NCBI RefSeq assembly: GCF_013249015.1
Contig: NZ_JABRPL010000008.1
Location: forward strand, 1 to 54,281
Direction of reading: 5' to 3'
Source of the DNA: Rathayibacter agropyri
GTDB lineage: Bacteria; Actinomycetota; Actinomycetes; Actinomycetales; Microbacteriaceae
Length of the DNA stretch: 54,281 bases
Of this stretch, positions 15,025 to 23,562 are shown piece by piece. How positions within the stretch are numbered: the first letter of the stretch is position 1; the number at the start of each line of letters is the position of its first letter. The notes under the pieces are model-generated. The model did not search any database, had not been told where the DNA came from, and saw only the letters and a list, made by a program, of their open reading frames with translations. The position numbers and the translations under genes are program-made.

Positions 15025-15750
15025 TCAGGCGCCAGCGAGGGCGGAGTCGAGGAAGGAGCGGAAGTGGTCGGCCGGCTGAGCGCCCGAGATGGCGGTACCA
15101 CCGGCGACGAAGAAGGGGACGCTGGTGACGCCGAGCCGTTGGGCGGCCGCTGTCTCCTGCTGCACGGCCTGGAGCAGGGAGGGGTCATCGAGGTCGGCCT
15201 CGAAGCGGGTGAGATCAGGGACCTGCGCGGTGCGGGCGAAGTCGATCAGCTTCTCGCGGGGAAGGTCGGGGTGCCCCGACTCGGGCGCGGCGCGGAAGAC
15301 GGTGTCGAGGTAGGCGGCGAACAGTCCCTGGCGCCCGGCGGCGTGGGCGGCGACGGACGCCTGCTCCGACTGCTCCCCGAAGAAGGCGACATCGCGGAAC
15401 TCGACCCGCACCTTCCCGGCGTCGACGTAGTCCTGCACGATCGCCGGGAAGGTTTCGCGGCCGAATTGCGCGCAGAACGGGCAGCGCAGGTCGGTCCACT
15501 CCGTGAGGACGACCGGCGCATCGACGGAGCCGATCGCGGCCGGATCGCCCGGGTCGCGGCGCTCGATCTGCGGCTTCTGCTTCTCCTCGGCGGTGGCGGC
15601 GGGGGAGGCGAGCGGCGCGTTCCCGGATTCGCCGCGCGCGAGCGCCACGACTCCGAGGAACAGCCCCGCCGCCACCAGGATCACGACGACGAAACGGGTG
15701 CGGCGAAGCTTCGCCTGGAGGGCAGCGGCAGTCGGCTGAGGTCTACTCAT
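15025..15750 (-). CDS. Membrane-anchored DsbA-family thiol oxidoreductase
   Basis: This 241-residue protein has a short basic N-terminus, one membrane segment (about 20-38), a Pro/Ala/Lys-rich linker and an extracytoplasmic thioredoxin-like domain from about 65. The active site is C90-P-F-C93 in TDLRCPFCAQF, and the cis-Pro loop is GVTSVPFFV. This arrangement matches the actinobacterial DsbA/DSBA-like membrane proteins that form disulfides in exported proteins. It heads a two-gene operon with the CcdA-like transporter. Confidence 0.92.
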   Translation of the reverse strand: MSRPQPTAAALQAKLRRTRFVVVILVAAGLFLGVVALARGESGNAPLASPAATAEEKQKPQIERRDPGDPAAIGSVDAPVVLTEWTDLRCPFCAQFGRETFPAIVQDYVDAGKVRVEFRDVAFFGEQSEQASVAAHAAGRQGLFAAYLDTVFRAAPESGHPDLPREKLIDFARTAQVPDLTRFEADLDDPSLLQAVQQETAAAQRLGVTSVPFFVAGGTAISGAQPADHFRSFLDSALAGA

Positions 15751-15868
15751 ATAGAGAGGGTAACCAATCGCGCCGCTGACGCGCCTGACAGAATCGGTTG
15801 CACGCCAGCCCTGGCGGCGGGAGTGCCCCCCTGACGGGGTGGGTGCAGTCGGGCGGGCCGGGCGACAG

Positions 15869-16240
15869 CTATCGGGCGTGCAAACCCAGCGCCGCGCGCG
15901 CCTCAGCCGGCTCCACGCCCTCCGGGCAGACCAGATCGACGACCTCGAACGGGGTCGAGCGCAAGAACGGGATCATCTCGATCCCGTCGACATGACGCAG
16001 CAGAACAAGCCCGCCGTCGCCCTCGCGCAGGCTTCGGCGCACCTGCCGGAGGAAGATGCTGGCCATGTCGAGTTCGACGACGAACGAGTGGCCGCTGACG
16101 TTGATCCTGCAGCCGATGACCGGCTGGGAGTCGACGGAGACCGAGTCGGGCACTCCGCGCGACTCGATCGGGTGCTCCTTGCGAAGCGTTCGTGCCGGGG
16201 TGAGGGTGGGGAGTCCGGTTGTTCGCGTGATCTTCGTCAT
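15869..16240 (-). CDS. Small hypothetical protein
   Basis: ATG 16240 follows a GGAGA ribosome site 5 nt upstream and gives 123 residues; the longer frame to 16285 adds an Arg-rich piece without a ribosome site. The protein is soluble, with a beta-rich centre (INVSGHSFVVELDMASIFL) and an acidic C-terminal third. I do not recognise the family. It lies 128 nt downstream of the DUF7882-like gene on the same strand. Confidence 0.6.
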   Translation of the reverse strand: MTKITRTTGLPTLTPARTLRKEHPIESRGVPDSVSVDSQPVIGCRINVSGHSFVVELDMASIFLRQVRRSLREGDGGLVLLRHVDGIEMIPFLRSTPFEVVDLVCPEGVEPAEARAALGLHAR

Positions 16241-16368
16241 GGTCGTCTCCGTCCGTCGACGCCCCGCGATACATCTGAAGCTCATGACTCTGAAGCGTCA
16301 TCTCGACGGTACGTCTCGACCCGCGCACGGGGGAGCGGGTTGACGGATGCCGGAGCGCGAGGCAGCCC

Positions 16369-16686
16369 TCATGCCCCCTGGCGTTGCTCCTCGGGCTCCG
16401 GAAGCACGGAGAGTTCGCCGTGCATGCTCGCCACGCTGAGCATCTGCTCGATCCAGATGCGGTTGAGCTTGGGCTGGTGGGTTTCGGCGAAGCGGAAGTG
16501 CAGCGGAACGGACGGATGCAGCCACACGGAGCTGCGACCGTGACCGGTGTCGGCGTCCTCGATCCAAGAGAGGGAGAAGGCCTCGTTGCGGCGAAGCTTC
16601 GACAGGACGGCGACCTTGAGGTGCGCAAGGACGCGCTCCTCGAACTCGATCTCGAGGTTCTGCGGTCCGTAGATGAGCGTGGCCAC
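16369..16686 (-). CDS. DUF7882-like small protein of Microbacteriaceae
   Basis: The start is GTG 16686 (MATLIYGPQNLEIEFEERVL when read as Met), 6-7 nt after GAAAGG, giving 105 residues. It has the pattern I associate with the DUF7882 family: an N-terminal LIYG strand, LAHLKVAVLSKLRRNE, WLHPSVPLHFRF, LNRIWIEQM and a Pro/Glu-rich tail. Family members are often mislabelled as ATP-dependent ligase; nothing here supports enzymatic activity. The function is unknown. The longer frame to 16923 is Pro/Arg-rich and not needed. Confidence 0.75.
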   Translation of the reverse strand: MATLIYGPQNLEIEFEERVLAHLKVAVLSKLRRNEAFSLSWIEDADTGHGRSSVWLHPSVPLHFRFAETHQPKLNRIWIEQMLSVASMHGELSVLPEPEEQRQGA

Positions 16687-16926
16687 GGGCACCTTTCGTT
16701 CATCGGGCCGCCCGGGACAGTGCCACGGAGGGGACAAAGCGGCGGCGAGCGCCACGATAGCCGACGTATGTCCGCGGAGTCGATTCCTCTGCGGCGGTCG
16801 TGGAGCTTGGGGGCCTCCTCGGGCCTCGCTGGCTTTCTCTTGTCTCCCCCTTTCGCGAGGCTTACTGTCGTGGGTCCTCAGGAGTACACCCGGGAGAGAA
16901 CTCGGCCGGAGAGAAAAGAACATCTT

Positions 16927-16958
16927 GGTGCCGGATTCATCTCGGTGCCGGATTCATC
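16927..16958. repeat. Two direct copies of GGTGCCGGATTCATC at 17-nt period
   Basis: The 15-mer occurs at 16927-16941 and 16944-16958, 34-65 nt before the next start. It could be a tandem regulator site; no binder is suggested. Confidence 0.45.
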
Positions 16959-16991
16959 GCGCGGACATCACCACGAGAAAGGGAGACGACG

Positions 16992-17204
16992 ATGACTCAG
17001 GGAAGTACAGCGATGCTCCTGCTCATCGGAGGACTGCTTGTGACGGGAGCCAGCCTCTCCGTGCTGACGGGCGGCGGAGCGCTCGGGCCAGCGGTGCTCG
17101 GTGTGGTCAGTGGAAGCCTGATGCTGGTGACGGCACTCTGGGAGTACCGGAAGGGCCGACGAGCTGTGCATTCCGGGCACGGGAGTGACGGGCCTCAGCC
17201 CTGA
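16992..17204 (+). CDS. Small two-helix membrane protein
   Basis: This encodes 70 residues from ATG 16992, with an AAGGGAGA ribosome site. Two hydrophobic stretches (about 8-28 and 32-49) are followed by a basic and then polar tail (EYRKGRRAVHSGHG). It probably sits in the plasma membrane with the tail in the cytosol. The family is not recognised. It resembles in size and layout the next small gene at 17324. Confidence 0.6.
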   Translation: MTQGSTAMLLLIGGLLVTGASLSVLTGGGALGPAVLGVVSGSLMLVTALWEYRKGRRAVHSGHGSDGPQP

Positions 17205-17323
17205 GGACAGCCGTCGTCTCTCGCGGGCCTTTGCGGTGTGGGAGGTCCGCCCGAGGCGTCCGATTCCGCAGTGCAGCACTAGAATTGATTCGTCCTGTGC
17301 AGGTCGATGGAAGCGGTGGAACG

Positions 17324-17527
17324 GTGAAGACGAGGGTCATCTTCTACCTTCTCGGCGGTGTGTTCGTGCTCGGCGCGGGCATCAACTCCATTGCGGGAAC
17401 CGGCTTCTCCGTGCCCAACCTGCTGACGGTGCTGTGCGGCCTCCTCATCCTGGCTATTGCTGGCTGGCAGGCGGCCCGGTCCTGGCGTGCCGACTCGTCC
17501 GACCGCGACGTCGAGCCGCCACGCTGA
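17324..17527 (+). CDS. Small two-helix membrane protein
   Basis: GTG 17324 gives 67 residues; a GGAAGCGGTGGA purine-rich stretch upstream may serve as ribosome site. Two membrane segments (about 4-22 and 29-48) precede a polar tail rich in Arg and Asp. Its stop codon lies inside the first unit of a 14-bp tandem repeat that runs on into the intergenic region. Function unknown. Confidence 0.55.
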   Translation: MKTRVIFYLLGGVFVLGAGINSIAGTGFSVPNLLTVLCGLLILAIAGWQAARSWRADSSDRDVEPPR

Positions 17528-17560
17528 CGGAACCACGCTGACGGAACCACCCTGACGGAA
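17519..17560. repeat. Three tandem copies of CCACGCTGACGGAA
   Basis: Units lie at 17519-17532, 17533-17546 and 17547-17560; the third has one change. The repeat begins in the last codons of the preceding gene and contains its TGA, so gain of a unit would not change the protein. Confidence 0.7.
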
Positions 17561-17647
17561 CCACGACCGACGCGGTAGAGCAGGCACTACCGCGGATGTC
17601 CACCGTGCTGCACTGACGAGAGCGCTGCGCTCTGGTGCGATGAAGCT

Positions 17648-18847
17648 ATGACTTCTCACGCGCTTGTGCCAGCACGGCTCCCGACTCCCGGCTCGGCGGT
17701 CCGCGAGCCCGCGGCCCTCGGACGTCCGGTCCGCGAGCCCGCCGCTCCGAGGCGGCTTGCGCCCCTCGGCTCACCCCGATCGATCGCGGCTCCCCGCGGT
17801 CACCGCACCGAGATCGCGGCGCTGCGGGTGCTCGCGATCGTGAGCGTCGTCGTCTACCACTACTGGCCCGCCGCACTGCCGGGCGGCTTCGTCGGGGTGG
17901 ACGTGTTCTTCGTGATCTCGGGCTTCCTGATTACGTCGCACCTCGTCCGCGAGCTCGACGAGACGGGCCGCATCCGGCTCCGTCGCTTCTGGCTGCGCCG
18001 GGCCGCGCGGCTCCTCCCGGCCGCGCTGACGGTCATCGCTACGGTCGCGCTGCTCGCCCCGATCGTCCTGCCCGTGATCGACCGCGACGGGACCGCCGTC
18101 CAGCAATTGTCGTCGATCTTCCTCGTCCAGAACTGGGCCCTGGTCTTCCAGGCGGTGGACTACCTCTCGGCAGGAGCCGCGCCGACGGCGCTCGAGCACT
18201 TCTGGTCGCTCTCGACCGAGGAGCAGTTCTACGCGCTCTGGCCAGCGGCGCTCGTCGGAGTGGCCGCCGCCGCTCGCGTGCTGCGGATCGACCGCCGCCG
18301 GGTCAGGGCCGCAATCCTCGTGCTGGCCGCCGGCTCCTTCATCCTGTCGATCTGGCTGACGGCCACTGCTCCGGGAGCCGCGTACTTCAACACGGGCGTG
18401 CGTGCCTGGGAGTTCCTCGGCGGGGCGGTTCTCTGCCTCCTCCCGCAGCCGCCGGCGCGCGCGCGACTCCCTCTGGCGCTGGTCGGCGCCGCGCTGCTCG
18501 GTGCTGCCCTGGTCGTTGTGACTCCCGCTCTGGCCTTCCCCGGCTGGATCGCGGCCATCCCCGTCGCAGGAGCGATGCTCGTCATTGCAGCGGGGACTCC
18601 CGCCGCGGGCTCCCGGCTTGCTCGCGCCTGCGGGCATCCGATCATCGACTACGTCGCGACCCGGTCGTACGCGATTTACCTGTGGCACTGGCCGGTCCTC
18701 ATCTTCGCGCCGGCGATCGTTGCGGGCGCCGGGCAGTCCCGTCCGCTCTCCGCGGCGTCTCTGCTCGTCGTCCTGGCCATCGCCGTGATGCTTGCAGAGC
18801 TGACGCATCGGCTGGTCGAGAACCGGTTCCGGGCGGGTGCACGATGA
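17648..18847 (+). CDS. Acyltransferase family 3 (OafA/YrhL-like) membrane protein
   Basis: This 399-residue polytopic protein of the acyltransferase-3 family moves acyl groups to sugars of surface polysaccharides. Family motifs are RGHRTEIAALRVLAIVSVVVYH (with the catalytic-type His), GGFVGVDVFFVISGFLIT, RRAARLLPA and a late HFWSLSTEEQFYALWP. About nine to ten membrane helices follow a Pro/Arg-rich 50-residue N-terminus. ATG 17648 lies 6 nt after TGCGAT, suggesting a leaderless start. OafA proteins often carry a C-terminal SGNH domain; here that domain is encoded by the next gene, which overlaps by ATGA. Confidence 0.9.
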   Translation: MTSHALVPARLPTPGSAVREPAALGRPVREPAAPRRLAPLGSPRSIAAPRGHRTEIAALRVLAIVSVVVYHYWPAALPGGFVGVDVFFVISGFLITSHLVRELDETGRIRLRRFWLRRAARLLPAALTVIATVALLAPIVLPVIDRDGTAVQQLSSIFLVQNWALVFQAVDYLSAGAAPTALEHFWSLSTEEQFYALWPAALVGVAAAARVLRIDRRRVRAAILVLAAGSFILSIWLTATAPGAAYFNTGVRAWEFLGGAVLCLLPQPPARARLPLALVGAALLGAALVVVTPALAFPGWIAAIPVAGAMLVIAAGTPAAGSRLARACGHPIIDYVATRSYAIYLWHWPVLIFAPAIVAGAGQSRPLSAASLLVVLAIAVMLAELTHRLVENRFRAGAR

Positions 18848-19902
18848 ATCGCTTCCCGCCCCGCGGCCCGCTGGGTAAGCTCCGCTCGCCGATCGACCGG
18901 TCGCTCCGGATGGTCGCCGTCCTCGCCCTCGTCGGTGTCCTGGCGAGCGCCGTGCAGTTGGCGCGCTCGCAGGCCGAGCTCGACTCCCTCCGCACTGACG
19001 TCTCCGCGCGGCTCGCCGCCGACGACCCCTGCGCGGGAGCGCGTGCGATGAGTGCGCAGTCGTGCTCCGACCGCTTCGAGCTTCCGCGCGACCTGGAACC
19101 GGCCGTGTCGGCGGCCGACGTCGGCGTGGTCGAGGGCACTCCTCCTTTTCTCGAGGGATGCGCGCACCACCTCATTGGGACCGACGTCCTGAACAAGCAC
19201 TGCGTCTGGAGGACCCCGGGGGCGACGAGAACGATCGCGCTCGTCGGCGACTCCCACGCGGCCATGTGGGCTGACGGTCTGCGCGAGGTTGCGGACGCAC
19301 GCCACTGGAACGTCGAGGTGTACTTCCACGGCGGATGCCTGCTGTCGGATGTCAGCGGTCGCGCGTCCCAGGCCGTCGTCTCGTCGGCGTGTAGTGCGTG
19401 GTCGGCCTGGGTCGGGGACCAGTTGCGGCATCGCGACGACCTCGACACGGTGATCTACGGCTCCCACGCCGCCGCCTACGTGCAGGAGCGGACCGGCGTC
19501 CCGGACGCGTCGGAGGACGTCGTTGACTCGGCCGTCGCGTCGATCTCGTCCTGGAAAGACGCCGCCCGCCGGGTGCTGATTCTCCGCGACGTGCCGAATC
19601 CGGGGTCGGATGTCCCGCGCTGCCTAGCGTCGACCGTCTCCGTCGGCGCGCGGAGCGACCCCTGCTCCGTATCCCGCTGGCAGGACGCACCCCTCGACGA
19701 CCACGAGTCCCAGCGGATCGCCGCGAGACTCGGTCTCCCGCTGATCGACACGACGGATCTCTTCTGCGACGACGCGACCTGCCACTCCGTGATCGGCGGG
19801 GTCGTCGTCTACCGCGACGACGATCACCTCACGGAGAGCTTCGCTCGCACCGCGGGCGCCGCGCTGGCCGATCGGATCGACCGCGCTGCGGGGCTCTCAT
19901 GA
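18844..19902 (+). CDS. Membrane-anchored SGNH-domain protein, partner of the acyltransferase
   Basis: This 352-residue protein has one N-terminal membrane segment (about 22-40) followed by an extracytoplasmic SGNH hydrolase-like domain. The nucleophile block is GDSH at 135-138 and the C-terminal D-x2-H is in RDDDHLTES. It aligns with the SGNH domain usually fused to the C-terminus of acyltransferase-3 proteins, which finishes transfer of the acetyl group outside the cell. Several Cys residues in the exported part may pair. The start overlaps the acyltransferase stop and the end overlaps the next gene, both by ATGA. Confidence 0.88.
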   Translation: MNRFPPRGPLGKLRSPIDRSLRMVAVLALVGVLASAVQLARSQAELDSLRTDVSARLAADDPCAGARAMSAQSCSDRFELPRDLEPAVSAADVGVVEGTPPFLEGCAHHLIGTDVLNKHCVWRTPGATRTIALVGDSHAAMWADGLREVADARHWNVEVYFHGGCLLSDVSGRASQAVVSSACSAWSAWVGDQLRHRDDLDTVIYGSHAAAYVQERTGVPDASEDVVDSAVASISSWKDAARRVLILRDVPNPGSDVPRCLASTVSVGARSDPCSVSRWQDAPLDDHESQRIAARLGLPLIDTTDLFCDDATCHSVIGGVVVYRDDDHLTESFARTAGAALADRIDRAAGLS

Positions 19903-20633
19903 CCGCTGCACAGGGGGACGCCGTCAGGCTTGTCGCCGTGGGTGACAGCATCACGCGCGGGAGATCCAGTTCGCCGTGGTTGCCGCGGGTCGGTGCGACG
20001 CTGCCTCCCGGTTCCGTGATCACCAATGCGGGTGTGGATGGCGACCGGGTCAGCTCCGCGTTCCCACGTCTGCCGCGCCTGGCACTCGGGGAGGCGACCC
20101 ACGTCGTCGTCCTCCTCGGCACGAACGACACCCTGCGGCGACTCTCGAGCGCGCGCGGACGTGACCGCCTCGACCGGGCTGGCTCCGAGCAGATTTTTCG
20201 GGAGGACCTCACCGAGCTGGTCCGCCGACTGCGCCACGAGTCGACCGCCGCGATTGCGGTGTGCTCGCTCCCTCCCGTGGGGGAGCACGGCCGAGACGAG
20301 GCTGCCCGGGCGATCAGCGCCGCGAATACGGTGATCCGGGCGGTCTGCGGCGACGCGGGCGTGACCGTTCTCCCCCTCCACGAGCGCCTGGTGGCTCTGC
20401 GCCAGCGGCACGCGAGCGCCGCGGGGCCGTCGTTCGGCGGGTCTCGGATGGTGCTCCGCGCCGCTGTCCGGCGCCGGGTCCTCGGGTGGAGTTTCGCGCA
20501 GTGCGCCGCCGCGGAGGGATTCGTCGCACTCAGCGACGGGATTCACCTCTCCGACAGCGGCGCTGAGGAGTTGGCCGCGCTCGTCTCCGGCTGGGTGAAC
20601 GATCCTGACCGCGCAGGCGGAGCGACCGCCTAG
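19899..20633 (+). CDS. SGNH/GDSL-type esterase (lysophospholipase L1-like)
   Basis: This 244-residue protein has block I VGDSIT (S17), block III LLGTND and block V SDGIHLSDSG (catalytic D-x2-H). There is no signal peptide, so it is predicted cytosolic, unlike its SGNH neighbour. It is the third gene of a tightly overlapping operon with the acyltransferase and membrane SGNH protein, so it may remove or proofread acyl groups on the same substrate or its precursor. The specific substrate is unknown. Confidence 0.88.
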   Translation: MTAAQGDAVRLVAVGDSITRGRSSSPWLPRVGATLPPGSVITNAGVDGDRVSSAFPRLPRLALGEATHVVVLLGTNDTLRRLSSARGRDRLDRAGSEQIFREDLTELVRRLRHESTAAIAVCSLPPVGEHGRDEAARAISAANTVIRAVCGDAGVTVLPLHERLVALRQRHASAAGPSFGGSRMVLRAAVRRRVLGWSFAQCAAAEGFVALSDGIHLSDSGAEELAALVSGWVNDPDRAGGATA

Positions 20634-20688
20634 GTGCTGGGTGGCCGTCGCGGGCGTGATCGCGGATGTCGGTGGCGCACCGCGCTCA

Positions 20689-20711
20689 CGCGGCTGACGT
20701 CGTCAGCCGCG
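20689..20711. terminator. Palindrome between convergent genes
   Basis: CGCGGCTGACG and its exact complement (20689-20699, 20701-20711) flank a single T. It lies between the GDSL stop and the stop of the convergent methyltransferase gene. A 1-nt loop is too tight for RNA, but the inner pairs can open; a bidirectional terminator or a dimer-protein site are both possible. Confidence 0.4.
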
Positions 20712-20722
20712 ACCCGCTCCGC

Positions 20723-21430
20723 TCAGATCTCGCCCCGGGTGAGCAGCAGCCGGTAGGGTGCCGCGCGCTCCACCCGCCAGCCCTCGGGCGCGACCGCGCG
20801 CAGTTCCGCCGCGGTGAAGCTGCGCCGCACAGAGAGCGAGCCGTCGTAGTGAATAAACGAACCGGCGGCGATCGGGCGCGTCGCGAGGAGGTATGCCGTG
20901 TACGCCAGCCGCGAGCGCTCGATGTCGTTGTGCAGCGCGCGCGGAGCGAGGCTCTCACTGTCGCGGAGAAGCGCGTCGAGGTCCTGGGGGCTCAGATGAT
21001 GCAGGACGTGGTTGGAGGTGACGAGGTCGAACCGCGCGCCTTCAGCGACGAGGTCGGCGCTGCTCGCTCGGCGGAACTCGACTCCGGCCGGGGTGGGTGT
21101 CGAGGTGGCGAAGGCCGAGGCGCGCTCGTCCGGATCGACGGCGGTGATGCTCAGGCGCAGGCCGTCCTCGCGCGCCCAGCCCGCGAGCGAGCGGGCGACA
21201 TCGCCGCCTCCCGACCCGATGTCGAGCAGGCGGAACGGCGCGTCACTGCCCAGCAGTGGCCGCACGCGCGAGCGGTACAGGCCCCGCCAGCCCGACACGA
21301 GCCGGTTCACGGTGCCGAAGCGCGCATAGGTCGCATCGAGCAGGGCTCGGTCGCAGTCCGGATCGTCCATCAGCTCCTGGGCCGAGACCTCGCGGTGGCG
21401 CAGGTCGGGGGCCAGGGGAGCGCGCGGCAT
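20723..21430 (-). CDS. Class I SAM-dependent methyltransferase linked to type III PKS
   Basis: This 235-residue cytosolic methyltransferase has SAM-binding motif I LLDIGSGGGDVARSLA, an acidic strand-2 end (ITAVDPD) and FDLVTSNHVLHHL at motif IV/V. Its ATG overlaps the polyketide synthase stop (TGATG), so the genes are translationally coupled. Methyltransferases in such pairs methylate the resorcinol, pyrone or quinol made by the synthase. The long frame upstream to 21814 is antisense to the synthase and not part of it. Confidence 0.9.
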   Translation of the reverse strand: MPRAPLAPDLRHREVSAQELMDDPDCDRALLDATYARFGTVNRLVSGWRGLYRSRVRPLLGSDAPFRLLDIGSGGGDVARSLAGWAREDGLRLSITAVDPDERASAFATSTPTPAGVEFRRASSADLVAEGARFDLVTSNHVLHHLSPQDLDALLRDSESLAPRALHNDIERSRLAYTAYLLATRPIAAGSFIHYDGSLSVRRSFTAAELRAVAPEGWRVERAAPYRLLLTRGEI

Positions 21431-22545
21431 CACTGTCCGCCCCGCTTGGTCAGCAGAGCGAGCTCGACGGTGAGGCCCGGACCGAACGCCATCGCGCCGA
21501 TCCGCTCGCCGTCGACCGCCTCGCCATGCAGGAGCCGCTGCAGGATGAAGAGGACCGTCGCGCTCGACATGTTGCCGCGCGTCCTCAGCACCTCGCGCGA
21601 GGGACGCATCTGCTCGTCGCTGAGGCTGAGCGAGGTCTGCACTTTGTCGAGGATGCTCCGGCCGCCGGGATGGATCGCCCAGCGCGCCACGTCGTCCATC
21701 CCGACAGCGGCGCTCGCGAGGAGCGGAGCGACTGCTGCCTCGATGTTCGCGCCGATGATCGCCGGCACGTACGTGCTCAGTCGCATTGAGAAGCCGTGGT
21801 CGCCGATGGTCCATGCCATTTCGGTCTCGCCCTCGTCGGTGAGCGTCGTCGCCAGGGCGTCGAGTTCGAGCACGGGGGTGCCGGGAGCGGGCTCGCGCGC
21901 GGTGACGACCGCCGCGGCGCCCCCGTCGGCGAAGACGGAGGTGGCGACGATCTGCTCGGGATCATTTGAGCTGGTCACGTGGATGGTGCACAGCTCGACC
22001 GCGACGACGAGGACCACCGCCTCCGGATCCGCCTCGCAGAACTGCCGAGCCGCCCGCAGCCCCGGGAACGCGCCGTAGCAGCCCATGAAGCCGAGGTGGA
22101 AACGCTGCGTCGAGGGGGCGAGGCCGAGGCGACGCACGAGCTGGTAGTCGGGTCCGGGTGCGTAGAAGCCGGTGCACGACACGGTGACGACGTGGGTGAC
22201 GTCCTCCGCGCTCAGCGACGCAGCCCCCAGTGCGCGCTCCGCCGCCTGGGTGAAGAGTTCGGGAGCGCGCTCCGTATAGAGCGCGTTGCGCGCCGCGGTG
22301 CCCGGATCGAGGACCCGGCCCTGGGCCGCGTCGTAGAAGACGCTGTCGCCCTCCCGCTTGACACGGTCGAGCTCGTCGACCACGGTGCCCCGGGTGTCGA
22401 TTCCGGACGCGTCAAATGCCGCTCCGATCAGGCGGGAGCCGAGCCGGCTGATCCCGGGTTGTGCTTGGAAGAGGTCGCGGGCCTCTGTCTGGCGCAGGAC
22501 GGTAGCCGGCACCGCCGTCTCGATACTGCGGATCTGCACGCTCAT
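21430..22545 (-). CDS. Type III polyketide synthase (chalcone/alkylresorcinol synthase family)
   Basis: This 371-residue homodimeric ketosynthase has all three catalytic residues: C156 in FMGCYGAFPG, H292 in WAIHPGG and N325 in RGNMSS. Such enzymes extend an acyl-CoA starter with malonyl-CoA and cyclise it to alkylresorcinols, pyrones or related phenolics. ATG 22545 lies 7 nt after a TAGGTT box, suggesting its own leaderless promoter independent of the upstream SDR. Together with the coupled methyltransferase it forms a minimal phenolic-lipid cluster; the usual oxidoreductase partner is absent. Confidence 0.94.
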   Translation of the reverse strand: MSVQIRSIETAVPATVLRQTEARDLFQAQPGISRLGSRLIGAAFDASGIDTRGTVVDELDRVKREGDSVFYDAAQGRVLDPGTAARNALYTERAPELFTQAAERALGAASLSAEDVTHVVTVSCTGFYAPGPDYQLVRRLGLAPSTQRFHLGFMGCYGAFPGLRAARQFCEADPEAVVLVVAVELCTIHVTSSNDPEQIVATSVFADGGAAAVVTAREPAPGTPVLELDALATTLTDEGETEMAWTIGDHGFSMRLSTYVPAIIGANIEAAVAPLLASAAVGMDDVARWAIHPGGRSILDKVQTSLSLSDEQMRPSREVLRTRGNMSSATVLFILQRLLHGEAVDGERIGAMAFGPGLTVELALLTKRGGQ

Positions 22546-22597
22546 CCGGGCGAACCTATCGCAGGAACGCGCGGGTGAGCGACGTCCTGAAGCGGGA

Positions 22598-23437
22598 TCA
22601 GAGGATCGGCTTTCCGCCGGTGACCGCGATCGTCGCCCCGCTCATATAGCTCGCCTCATCGGAGGCGAGGAGGACGTACGCGGGTGCGACCTCGGCCGGC
22701 TGACCTGGCCGACCGAGCGGGACCTGCTCGCCGAACTCGGCCACCGCCTCCTCGGGCATGGTGGAGGGGATAAGCGGCGTCCAGATCGGCCCGGGGGCGA
22801 CGGAGTTGGCCCGAATCCCTTTCTCGCCGAGGGCTTGGGCAAGGGACGCGGTCATGCTGAGCATCGCCGATTTCGTCGCCGCGTAGGGCAGCAACTGGTA
22901 GGACGGCTGGTCCGACTGCACCGAACTCGTCGCGATGATCGACGCGCCCGTCGTGAGGTGCGGCAGAGCCGCCTTCACGAGATGGAAATAGGCGCTCACG
23001 TTCGTCGCGATCGTGCGGTCCCACTCCTCGTCGGGGATGTCGGTGATGCTCTCGCGGCTCATCTGGAACGCGGCATTGCTGACGAGCACCTCGAGGTGAC
23101 CGAAGTGCTCCACGGTCTCGGTGACGACGGAGCGGCAGTGCGCCGGATCCTGGAGGTCGCCGGGGAGGAGCAGTGCCTCTCGGCCCGCCTCGCGGACCCA
23201 CTTCGCCGTGTCCTGGGCGTCCTCGTGCTCGTTGAGGTACGAGATCGCCACATCGGCGCCCTCCCGGGCGAATGCGATCGCGACCGCCTTGCCGATCCCA
23301 CTGTCGGCTCCCGTGATCAGGGCGACCTTGCCGCTGAGGCGACCGGTGCCGGTGTAGCTCGTCTCCCCGTGGTCGGCCTTCGGGGTCAGCTCGGCCTCGG
23401 TGCCGGGCGGCGTCTGCTCGGGTGATTCCGGAGTCAT
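22598..23437 (-). CDS. SDR family oxidoreductase (YghA-like)
   Basis: ATG 23437 follows a GAGGGAGA ribosome site and gives 279 residues; the frame to 23572 overlaps the divergent gene. The cofactor motif is TGADSGIG (42-49), the catalytic pair Y185/K189, and the NNAG motif is changed to SNAA (120-123). The late PLGRPGQPAEVAPAYVLLAS block is shared with the SDR at 3661, marking a paralogous pair. It lies 52 nt upstream of the polyketide synthase on the same strand; whether it serves that pathway is uncertain, since its family is usually stress-related. Confidence 0.9.
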   Translation of the reverse strand: MTPESPEQTPPGTEAELTPKADHGETSYTGTGRLSGKVALITGADSGIGKAVAIAFAREGADVAISYLNEHEDAQDTAKWVREAGREALLLPGDLQDPAHCRSVVTETVEHFGHLEVLVSNAAFQMSRESITDIPDEEWDRTIATNVSAYFHLVKAALPHLTTGASIIATSSVQSDQPSYQLLPYAATKSAMLSMTASLAQALGEKGIRANSVAPGPIWTPLIPSTMPEEAVAEFGEQVPLGRPGQPAEVAPAYVLLASDEASYMSGATIAVTGGKPIL

Positions 23438-23562
23438 GGTTCTCCCTCGTGTGATGGCTCCATGCAAGCGGGTGTGCGGGGGAGCGCGTAGGGGGTTGAC
23501 GGCGGGTGGGCGATGATCGACGTTCGTCACTCGGACGGCCTGGGCGGTGCCACGATGGTCCG

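Noticed and set aside
17519-17560. Possible CRISPR-like array
   Set aside because: Units are contiguous 14-mers without spacers and no cas genes are present; it is a simple tandem repeat.
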